NCBI GenBank assembly: GCA_011009095.1
Contig: VTPC01000900.1
Coordinates: forward strand, 43,913 to 107,912
Origin: Ignelater luminosus
Taxonomy: Eukaryota > Arthropoda > Insecta > Coleoptera > Elateridae
DNA: 64,000 bases
Reading direction: 5' to 3'
Every line of letters begins with the position of its first letter. Positions within the stretch are counted from its first letter, which is position 1. A model generated the notes under the pieces. The model saw nothing but the letters and a program-made list of their open reading frames with translations, did no database searches and was not told the origin of the DNA. The position numbers were made by a program, and so were the translations under genes. Below, piece after piece: positions 24,480-35,900 of the stretch.

Positions 24480-26079
24480 AATAGATAAGTCATTTAACAA
24501 CACCAAGAAATATTCACTAATTCACATCAGACCAAATAATTTCATCATGCAAAATTTTTTTGGTAATATAAATTCTAAGATACAATCGATTTTGTAAATT
24601 CTATTCAATTTCATTAAGGATAAACAAGCTGCATGGTTAGTTTGCAAAAAAACATGTTAAAATAATAAACTTTCTTTATGACATCAATTTTTAATAGTCG
24701 ACAGCTAACTGTAAAGATCATTTTTCTATACATTTTACAAATCAGCCCTTATTCTCTCGTTTCGTTATGAACTAATGGAAATATGATGTACAATTTTCGA
24801 TAGTTTACAATGTATTACAAAAAGGGTGGTATTAAAATATTCTTTTGTCTTTTGTACGATTTACGGTTTCGCCACTTTAACATAACTTTCTCTATTTTTA
24901 AATATAACTTTTTTTTTCTAAAATTGTAAACACATCATCAATATTCCACAACACTAAAGCTTTACATTTATTTTCAAGGCTTAATTAGTTAAACATACCA
25001 TTGTTATTGCTTCTTTGTTAATGAATTTCAACAAAATGAGCAAGATTTCGTCTAACATGTCAATTTACTTATTTTCGAGATCACGATTAGAAATCTTTTT
25101 TATGGTTAATGCCAACTCTTATCGTGATACATTATACTCTACACGTATATATTTTTTTTTTGGAATTTACACTTATCAAGATGACAATTACATGTAAATC
25201 ATATTTCTCCTATTTTTAAAATTAATAAAAATAAAATTTACATATTACGTTATACGTACTGTAATTACGCTAAAATAATATAAGTCAAAAAAGGAGAACT
25301 TATACATTAGTGTATATGAAGAATTATTTAATATACATCTTTTCTATCACTAAAAAATAACTGGTTTAATAATAATAAAAAATCAACTAGAAACAACGAG
25401 ACCATCAGAATTATTTTGAACAAGTGATAATAATTTATACAAAAAACTCTGCTTAGTTACATAAGACAATAACGGGTTAATTTTTTTAAGAAAAATATTT
25501 TCTATAATGTATGAAACAGTGGAGAGCTCTTTAATGTTACTCTTACAAAATTCAAGGCACAGATTTAATTCCGAAATTTTTTTGTTCTACATTTCTGGAG
25601 GTCTATGAAACTAAGCACAATTTTCTTTTTATTTTTGCTAATAAACTGATTTACTGGGAAACGTAAATATTATTTAGTCAGTTGAGATCATTGTTGGGAT
25701 TGGGCCGTAATGTACACTTATTCTAAACAGCTTTAACGCACGCACTAATAAGAATGATACTGTACACAATATATGTGCGAAAATCATTTACACCAAATAT
25801 TATAATGATCATCACACAAACTGAGCTATATCCATAAACAATTACCCAATCATTAAATTTTATGTAAAACTCTAAAATTTAATGAAAATATCTACCATTT
25901 CCAATTCATAGATACAGCTCACAAAATATTTTTTAAGTCACCCGAGGCAACAATTTGATATAATATCTTTTTTTAACTAATGTGCTCCTAATTCTCTTAA
26001 AAATTTGTACCATACTTCAAGGCAGAAAAAGTCTGCCCTTCCAAGAAAAATATATACTTGTGAAAATTTCTGTTCATCA
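24480..26079. other. AT-rich non-coding stretch below ZSWIM8
   Basis: No gene is seen. The stretch lies downstream of the minus-strand ZSWIM8 stop codons. Its upper end may be 3' UTR if the gene uses a distal poly(A) site, but no sequence feature proves this. Confidence 0.4.
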
Positions 26080-26085
26080 TTTATT
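26080..26085 (-). promoter_or_regulatory. Candidate poly(A) signal for ZSWIM8
   Basis: This is the first minus-strand AATAAA downstream of the ZSWIM8 terminal exon, about 440 nt beyond the distal stop at 26523-26525. It is a canonical hexamer in AT-rich DNA, so it could be chance. Confidence 0.3.
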
Positions 26086-26522
26086 AAAATACAAGTGGTG
26101 CTGTATCCTTCAAGTGACTTAAATAAATCTAAAATATACAAAAAATAAAACGCACCAATAAATGTAAACAAAGACATACACATTCACACCAACAATGCTC
26201 GAGAAACATTGGAAACTGTTATCTTTTTAAAAGATAAACTTCAATTGTACAACGAATTTGATCCGATAATAATGACAATGAAGAATGTGATGTATATGTA
26301 TAATAATCAACATCCACGCATTTGAAAGAACAAACAAACTACTCCACATTAACTAACAAAACAATAAATTGTGTGGTAAATTACCTATTTGCTACGAATA
26401 TTTGAGTATAATGAAGGCAGATGATTGAAACCTGAGCTTGCCAACATGGGCTTGCATGAGCTATAGATCAGAGTTACGAAATAAAAACAAATTTATGTCC
26501 AATGTTACACAGCTACTTGCAC

Positions 26523-26861
26523 TCAACTAGTGTGTTCATAATGTTGTTGTTCGTTGATGTGGGAATAGATCCTGGCATCCACATTGATGCTAGCCGTCAC
26601 TCGCACCTCAAAATTATGTTCCTGGACAACAGAAAACTGTCCTGTATAATTCAAACTTCTATCTAACTGTTCAGGATTTACGACAGCAACTGCAGCTGGA
26701 AGACCTGTATTGATGTATATTGGATAAGAACATACATTTGGTATCAGGGGGACTGAATATCCTTCAGAGGAAACTTGCACATCTGATTCTTCTACTTGTT
26801 GTTGTTCCTGAGGGACTCTATGGAAGCTAGCACTAAACTGGGGGCCTAGGACTGACCTTTG
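26523..26861 (-). CDS. In-frame open extension after ZSWIM8 stop (candidate readthrough)
   Basis: Directly after the ZSWIM8 TGA (26862-26864) the same frame stays open for 112 codons and stops at TGA 26523-26525. The stretch has no in-frame ATG, so it cannot start independently. It is less AT-rich than the flanks. The peptide is mixed in composition: an EQQQVEE patch, then hydrophobic and polar stretches such as SVPLIPNVCSYPIYINTGL and FEVRVTASINVDARIYSH. The stop context is AAA-TGA-CAA, and TGA followed by C is the leakiest class known. It could be a readthrough C-terminus. It could also be reached by splicing to a phase-compatible AG after the TGA, for example within TTTAGTGCTAGC at about 26838-26827, though these AGs have weak pyrimidine tracts. 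Random openness of this length is possible but unlikely. I know no family for it. Confidence 0.5.
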   Translation of the reverse strand, partial: QRSVLGPQFSASFHRVPQEQQQVEESDVQVSSEGYSVPLIPNVCSYPIYINTGLPAAVAVVNPEQLDRSLNYTGQFSVVQEHNFEVRVTASINVDARIYSHINEQQHYEHTS

Positions 26862-26928
26862 TCATTTATTGTTCGCCTGCAAAGCTGTGTTTATCTGACT
26901 CCACAAATCTTTTTTACAAGACTTGGAT
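26862..26928 (-). CDS. ZSWIM8: ZSWIM8 terminal coding exon (67 nt)
   Basis: After the acceptor TTGTTGCAG the exon encodes RSKSCKKDLWSQINTALQAN, then NK and TGA at 26864-26862. The RSK...K-LW pattern corresponds to the RSKQTKELW near the human C-terminus, which makes this short exon convincing despite the 6.2-kb intron before it. The frame continues open past the TGA (see 26523-26861). Confidence 0.88.
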
Positions 26929-29900
26929 CTGCAACAATTAAGTGGTTATTTATTCTCATATTAAAACATACAGCTCACCACTGGAATATCGAAATTTAAA
27001 AATTAAACAAAATAAATGTAATTTTACTGAAGATATAATATTGTGGAAATAAACAATTAAGAAAATCTTCTTAGTTATACAGTGTGCCCTAAAGTGATGC
27101 ATACATTTATTACTTCAATAAGTAATTGTACGATTGATACAAAATTTTGTTATCAAGATATTACTAAGAAAAGCCGAAATTTGATATCAGCATCATTGCC
27201 AAGTTGATGATGCCAAGATGATTTTTTAAAATGGGATACCGTGTATTATGTTATATTTTTGGAATTTAAGTATCGATGGCATTATTTCTAAAAACAAAAG
27301 ATAATCAGTAAAATGTGTGAAAGATGTTTAGCAATTGTTTGTGAAAACAGAGATAAACAAATTGTTTAGCATTATAGGCCCAAAATCATGACAATAAGTG
27401 AAAAAGACCTAACATACTTCTACTTGGGTCCGACTTCTTCCAACATATCCAATCATAATTAAAATCTCTATGCATTCTTTTCCACTTAATGTCACAATTA
27501 ACCTATAATGTCGAACAATTTGCAAAAATATCAACAACTGACATTAAAACTAAATTTGTTTTCATAGTCTCCATTTTCACGAAACAATTATTGTTTAACA
27601 TCTTTTACACACAACAATTTAAGTGAAGCATTACATCTCTGGTGGCAGAAATGCTGAACTAAATTCAGAAGGCATTTAAGTTACTTACATGTTGTTTCCT
27701 ACATATTTCAAGAATTAAGCTGTTATTTAATTAAAGTATAATTACTCTATGATTAAAGTCAATATTTGTTGTTAATTCATTGTGCTTTCTTTTGGTGCAT
27801 TTATTTTAAAAGATTGTCATTATTCAACAACAGCTTGTAAGCTAACTGCCTAACCCCAAACGTATCTGGAAATTCTCTTAATTCCTAAAATAAAATTATA
27901 TTGCGGGCATTTAAAATTGCTTTAGATGCTGGAGTCACATTTAAATAAAATAAATATTTCAACAGGCCTAAGTCTTATACTCACCTTTTTGGTATATTCA
28001 CACAAGTAATGACAGGCAAGAGGTGTCTTCTCTATGACAAAATCAACAAATTTTAAAGCGTAGGAAAATTTAATTTGAATTGTCCATATTAAATCCTCTA
28101 GAAGAGCAGTTTCCAGAAATGTAACATAATATCTTAATTGTCACCATAAAATTCTGTAGACTTGGCAATGTTGTCAATATGTTACCAAATTAGGTTTCTC
28201 ATATTTAGTAATATACTTTGAAACCAAACTTGGTACCAATGGGCTCATTTCGCAATTTTTAATTTTATGTGCATATAAAAGTTTGTTATAAGTAGAGTCT
28301 AAATTATTTTTTCAATTTTTTTAAACTACAGGAAATAAATTAATAAAACATAAATTTTTGATGGTAGCTGACATCATTGACCATCGCAGCTGTTTCCATT
28401 AAAAAGCCAGAATGCCAGTATTTTTATCTGTTTGTAACCCAACCTAACATAAGCCTTCAAGATATTTTGTGTTAATTGTTCATATATGAGGACAAAGTGA
28501 AAAGTTCTTGGCCCAGCACTGAAAGACTTTGTTTTTTGCTTCAATACTTTTATTTTTCGATATACTCTCCATTTAATTACACTTTGTCTGTTTCTCCAAT
28601 AAGATTTCATGTCTGAAGTGGGATTCCAGGAGGTTTGCAAAACATTGATCTACAGCTGCTATCATCTCGTCATTTGGATGAAAACTTTTTTAATTTCGGG
28701 AACAAATGAATGTCTGAAGGTGCCAAATCTGTTAAATAAGGGAGGTGTTTCAACAATTGATACTTTAAATCCCTCAGTTTTCCCATTGCTAGGACACTTT
28801 TATGGTGATGCATCGCCTTGGTGAAAAATGATTTTTTTCTTCTGTAACCCACATTTTCTTCCATGGTTGTAGTTTCTGGTCACCTTTCGCATGGGTCATC
28901 TTCAAGTAAAGTTTGACCATATTTAAATTCTACCACCCATCTTTTAACTGTTGAAAATGAAGGCGCAGACTCCTTATAAAGTATTACCAACTTTGGATGA
29001 ATTTCTGTGACAGACAGCACGATATTCAATTTTATCCATTTTGAAAAACACTTGGAAAGTTGTGAGCTGCAGTAGAAAGGAAACTACTTGAGAGATCAAG
29101 ATCTAATTTGACCCCCACTATTGTGACATGTGTACTAGGGTGATAATATTTTTCTGACTTTTTTTTCTTTTAAAGCTCACACGAACAAATGTTAATTTGA
29201 TGCATTTGAAGAATTCTCTCCAAGTATCAACTCGTTTAAAAATTTTTGAGGTCGCTCAAGAATTTTAAAAGTTTCAAAAAACAAAAGAAGTCAATTTTTC
29301 TTTTTTTCTATGTAGGTTGTAAAGAAACATACTAAGATTTGAAGTCAAAATATTAATATTTAGAGGTCACTCAATAATTTTAAAAATAAATTTCTATAAG
29401 CTTTTAATGGTTTTGAGCGACCTTTAAATATTAATATTAAGACTTGATCTCATTATAACTACTATTTTATAGAGCAATTAATTAATTTTAATCATGAGCA
29501 TTATAGAAATTGAAAACTATGATAAAAGACAAACAGTTACAATTAATATTAATATATAAAGGTCGCTCAGAACCATTAAAAGTTCATTACAATTTATTTT
29601 TAAAATTATTGAGCGACCTTTAAATATTAATATTTTGACTTCAAATTTTAGTATGTTTCTCTACAACCTACATAGGAAAGATTGAATTAGTGAGAAACTG
29701 AAGAACTAAAAAAAGAAAAATTGATTTCTTTTGTTTTTTGAAACTTAAAATTCTTGAGCGACCTCTCAAAAATTTTTAAACGAGTTGATACTTGGAGAGA
29801 ACTCTTCAAATGCATCAAATTAACATTTTTTCGTGTGAGCTTTAAAAGAAAAAAAAAATTTTGTCGATAACAGTGCCCCATCACTGGTAGGCCGAGAACT

Positions 29901-32900
29901 TTTCATCTTACCCTTGTAGGTTTGTGTTGTGGGTTCTTTGTTTTTTCATCAATACTCTAATAACATTTAAAAAATAAAAGTAGAATTTATTAAAGGCAAA
30001 TTTGTGTAATTTTCCACAAATTGATATAGAAAGAATTAACAACATAGTAATAATTTAATTGAAGATTTTGAGCACAACATTTAAATTTAATTACAATATT
30101 TTATTTTTAATGCTATTTAAAAATTGCTTTTATAAATACAGAAAAGCAGTCCTTATTTAATGTAAAATATGCAACTTATAACAAAATTTATTTATCTGAC
30201 ATGCACAATAAGTCCATTGTACAATTACTTACTGAAATAATAAATTTGCACACGACTTTCAGAAAAAACTTGTACAAGTAGTACATGCAGTTTATGCGAT
30301 ATTGTATTACTGTAAGACTTGCATTTATCGCTTAGTTACATTATATAATTCTTATTCAGAGAAACATTTGAATTCTTAGTTAATTGTAACTTTTGATTAT
30401 TTAGTAAGTTAGTTTGCCAGTGTTGTAACAGATACATTTTTTAAATATCTAGGTACAGATACAGATACTCAGTGGAATTTGTATCTAGATACAGATACTT
30501 TTTTTGTTGAGGAACTATTATTCATTCACTTTTATTCTGGATGCTAGTTGGCTATGAGAATCTGACAGTTTTGCTGACGTAAATACAGCTCTCTACTATT
30601 AATTCAGGTTTTTTTGAAAGGATTTGTGACACACAACTTTTAGATTATACCAAAATGATAATTTAGATTAAATGAGATGTGGTCTTACTTTTTATATTTC
30701 CATTTTAGATTAGAACTGTATTTAAGTTTCCTTTTTAATAATGTAAGTTTTTTTTTTTATAAAATCCTCTCTTGAACACCTTTCAGTTACTAATCAGAAA
30801 CATGTAAAATTTACAGAAGCAATACAATGCATTTTTTTATAGAATTCAGAGCAGGCTGTGGTACCTGTAGGTTCAGTTTTACAGTATACAAAAAATATGC
30901 AATGTGATGACCCAGTAACTTTTTTTAGTGAGAACAACATCAATGACAGATACACTGTTATAGAAATTGTAAGTCATGGCCTACTCTGAATTCTATAATA
31001 AAAAAATGCACTGTAGTATTTTATTTGAAATGATTTAACACAAAATTATTGTAGATTTATTAATAAAGTAATATTTAAAGACTAACCATAACCATGTCAA
31101 AAAGTGGATACATTATAGCATGGAATTAGATATGGCAACATCTTGATTTTGACACTGACATATTTAGGTTATATGACAGTAGTATACACAAAAAGATTTG
31201 AAAACTTACGTCTTACAACATAATAAAATGAAACCATGGCCAACTAGAATCCAGAATAAAAGTAAATGGATAATATATACAGATACAATTATGTATGTAT
31301 TGCATTGTTAATGTTATTCCCGGTTATACCTAATATAAGGGATGAAAACCTGTAGGGGAGAATCAGACTCGACTATCACTTCTGGTGTGATTTTTATAAG
31401 TTTCAATGAACTGAATTTTTGTATCTGACTTTAGTGTGGTTTTTGCATGTTTCTAATTTTATTGTGTTTTTCTTGCTTTCTTGTCTCAACATGTCCAAAA
31501 ATCACTATAAAATCCTACTTTGCTACCATCAGCCACGAGAATATTCTATTTACTAATTCCAACATAAGGTTTATTTGATCTTATTTTTGTATGCTTGATA
31601 CCATGTTCATAGTGCTGCTATCTGCTGTCTAAATTTGAGATACTGTTGCTCATTTTAGATTTCCATTCCACAAAATAAGATTGTAATTGATGTGTATCTA
31701 CTAGATACTTCTGTCAGATGCACAAGAAAATGTTACTAGTTACAGATACAGATACTGGGTTGGGAAAAGTAACCATCTACTTCTTCAAATACACCAAGAG
31801 TATCTAGGTACTGTACCTAGATACATGTAATTAGACACATTACCACACTATTAATTCTTATGGAAGCAATGCACAATGTATCCTACTTACAACAGCTAAT
31901 ATTAGTGTACAGGTTTTTTTTGGTAGGAAAAGTATTTATAACCCTATATAAGACAGTAACGAGTGATCCACAAGATTTGTCTCTTCGGTTGGCTACGAAC
32001 AAGAAAGATAGACTATCTAGTATGTCAAATTATTATATTATGAAACAACAGATATCAAGATTCCTTGTATGGCAGGTTAAGTTTGCTATTGCTTTGATAA
32101 CATAAAAAGTATTGTTTTTGAAAAACAGAAAAGTTTTATGATCAAAAACTACTCTAAAAATGGTAGAAGAATTAATGGTAACTAGAAATATTCCATTCTG
32201 GATGTATTTGTTGAATTTCAAAATCAATTTTCAAATTTAGTAGCATCAAGATGTCTAATAAATCACTGTAGTTCACATGAAATCTTATTCATTTTAACTA
32301 CTGATAAAAGTATGACTCGAATGCAGACATATATTATTCTGTCCATGAACAACCAAGTATACAAATTTTGTGAATCGCTCATTATAAATATGTGTGTCAA
32401 ACAAGGTTGTCCCCTTGCTGAAGAGAATTAACAAGTAAAAGTTAAGGTTGAAACAGCAGTCTAGGGGTAGTTTGTTCAATATTTACACATTATAAAGTTT
32501 TTTAATTGAGAAGACCAATTTAACAATTTGATACTGAAAAATTCTCTGATAAATTTCATAGAAATTACTTTTTAAAAAACTTTTGATTGTTGGAAATGGA
32601 GTTTACATAGAAATTTTTGTAGAAATTTCGTTGGGCAAAAAATTTTTAGAACATGTTCTAAAAAGTAGAAATTTTGTGCAAGAAAATGCGCACAGAACTC
32701 ATGCGCACATCGAAATCAGCTGAGACAAGATGGACAAAAAGTTAAACAAAACAGTTGTATAAAAATGCCTAAAACGTGCATGGGCACGTCAAAAATTTTA
32801 TAGAAAATTTTGTACAAGTTGCATACACAGCAAGCTGCAACAATATACTAAAAATTTTTTACAGAAATTTGGCAAAAATTTCTTTCTAAATTTTTATAAA

Positions 32901-35900
32901 ATTTTTCATAGTGTCATACAGGTCTTAGGCATATAAGTTTCCCAATTTAAAAACACAATAACATTTTTGTGATTAACTCAAATTTATAAAAATTCAAACC
33001 TATTATTATTCTTTACTGCAATTAATTCTGAGAATTCTAATGGTGAGCTTAAAATGTCTAACAATGTAATTTCAAAGTGTCTTACCTTCTAATTGATTGT
33101 AACCATTCTTTAAATTGTGCACTTCCTTCTGGTGTTATTTGAAAAGCAGCCCTGGCAGCACATACTATACTAACGAAGTCTTCATAATCTGCAGAGGTGA
33201 GATGATACAACTTTTGGTGCATGCATTGAATATACATTTGTTGACATTTCTGTACTAACGGAGTTAAAGCAGTTCGAAGGTGTTGCATAACTAAACCAGG
33301 ATTGTTACGTGAAAGATATTGAGCTGATTCAATTGCGACATCATGTAAAACAAATGGACTAACTATTGAATTTACAGCACATATGCAAAACTGATGAAGA
33401 TACTGTGTACCTAAAATGGTAAAAGAATACTGTGAACGGTTTGTAAAGCAAAATTTAATATTTGATTATTACCAAGATGTTTTGAAATTCGCAGCAACCA
33501 TTTAACATCTTCACCGTATGGTGGATTACGAGCATATTTTGCTTGTGGTCTGTCATCATGGACTCTCCTTGCAAGAGTTTCCATTGCTAACATTCCTACT
33601 CTGTATGCTGCTAAAAGATATCGAAGCTGTGCTTGACTAAACTGTTGAGGTTGCCTATGAGGTGGTGGCCTTGCGTTAATTGGTTGAGGTTGAACAGGTC
33701 CTGGAGCATTAGTTGCAATTGCAACTGGAAACATATGTCCAGCTGGAACAGATGTTGGTCGGAGACTAGCAGCTTGTGCAATTGTAACTGCAGTACCGTA
33801 GTACTGAATATTTGGTTGCATCTGTGTTGTAGCATTTGGAGACATGTTACTATATGATGACCCCTGACCTGGAGCATAAGTTGCTGGAACTGGTGCTGGA
33901 AGTTGGTACTGAGAAGGTGCACTGGATGGCACAGCATATGCTCCTTGTTGAGTAGGGGCCATATTTGTATATGAACCTTGCTGTCCATTGTTAAACTGTT
34001 GATTATTTGTATGTGGTGGATATTGAAACTGTGCAGGAGGTAAATACATCTGCATATGAGGTGGCGGTGGTTGATGTAACTGCACAGCATGAGGGTGTAG
34101 AGGGCCCCCGTAACTGACATGTGGATGATGAATACCCTGAACAGTGAAACTGTAAGGCGCCACTGCATATGGAACAGACATTCCCAGAGGAGCAAGTGTG
34201 GTAACCGTAGGATGTGAATAAGGTGGTGGTGGAGCAGTGGTTACCACTACAGGTCCACTATTAGTAATTACAGATGCCCCATTTTGGGGAGGTAAGCCAG
34301 GTGGAACTTGTTGCTGTAATTCAACTCCAGCATTTGGATCTACAAGAGCTACTAATGGATCCATAATAGGATCATGTGGCATATCACTTTCCATAAGTAA
34401 TAATTCTGCACCTGGTGTATGTCGAACATATAACTCGTACCAATACTTGGCCACTTGAAATAAAACCTCTGGATAAACACCTCCTCCTTTAGCAGCTGAT
34501 TCAACTGTTAAACAAGCATGTTCCAGCATAACTTCACTCTGTTCTTTGCACTGTAATATAGCTCTCTGTATTTCATTAGGATTGAGGGCATGAGAATGAG
34601 GTAGACAAGAGAGAGCTAACTCAGCTGCAGCTCGTACCATATTGGGATCACAACCTCGTGATGCTCGATCAGCTATACTAGCAGCTTCTGGAGGTGTTAA
34701 ATGACCTTCCCAAGTTTCAATAAGAAATGAGATGGCTGCACCACCAATTTCCATTGCTTGACCTGTACACAATATTTCAAATATATAAATGTATAAAACA
34801 ATTTCATTTAATAGATACCTGTAATCCAGGATACATGTGAAGAATAGGTTCTACTAAGCCAGTTAGGACTGACACAATTATGAAGACCTAAAGCATACAG
34901 TCCTAACTGAAATGCACACATATGGAGTGCACGATGAGGTCCATGATGATTTTGACTAGTGGATGGCTGAGTAAATAAAGATGTACTGCTGTTACCACCA
35001 GCTTTTATAAGCACTGTCTTTGCCAATTCAAACATAAAATGGGCACCTGCTTCCGAAGGTTGATTTGGTATGGACGGGTATGCTCTCTTTTTGTATCGTG
35101 ACTCTTTTGTCCTTGTTACTTGTACTGTTGGATTTTGCGTTGGTACTGATGACGTAGTTCCCAAAGTTAAATTAGACATACATGATTCAACTTCTGCGCT
35201 TGTTGAACTATGAGGACGGCTGCTACAACCTACAATTGATTCATTAAACACTGCTATATAATTTCAGAACAAGTTAACTTACTCATATCAGTAGGCAACA
35301 TTTCTGATGGTGGTACAAAAGAACCAAGAGGTGACATAACCTTTTCACATTCTTCCCTTTTTAAATTTGAGTACTGGCTCCTAACTGGAGGATTATTAGA
35401 GTAATATGAACTAATGATAGGTGTTTTGAGCAGTTGATGAATTTCTTTATCCAATAAACGATCCATAATCCTGGCCACTTTCCAATTATCATCTTTATAA
35501 AAAACTAACAAACTTATAGCAAGATCTCCTCTTTGTCTTCGAGTTCCTTCACACAGAAGAGGATGATCAGCTTCTGAGACATTTGCCTTCATACCTAATG
35601 CAGCAACTGCTGCTTCAAACCCAAGTGGTTCATCTGTTGGTAGGCGAACACTTAAAACTTTTCCTCTATCTCGTCCTACCACACTTGGCATAACCAGGGC
35701 ATCAAAAACAAAACTGGCCAACATTATCGGCAGTAATGCTTCTCCCCTAGATTTCAAAATGCCTTCTTTCAACTGTTCTGCCTTTTCTCTTATAATTGTT
35801 AATTCTTTATGGCTCAATGGAATTCTTTTTAATAAATTTACTAAATCAGATTCTTGATTTGCTAATTTTACTTCCAATGGTTTTGTACTTGCAGGAGGCC

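Noticed and set aside
33611..34195. 194-codon minus frame overlapping ZSWIM8
   Set aside because: It is a shifted frame of the Pro/Gln-rich ZSWIM8 exon 33473-34762; the conserved protein is in the other frame.
35230..35282. Alternative ZSWIM8 acceptor at 35254
   Set aside because: It is in frame, but would need a 29-nt intron. The AG at 35231-35230 gives 53 nt, like the other short introns of this gene.
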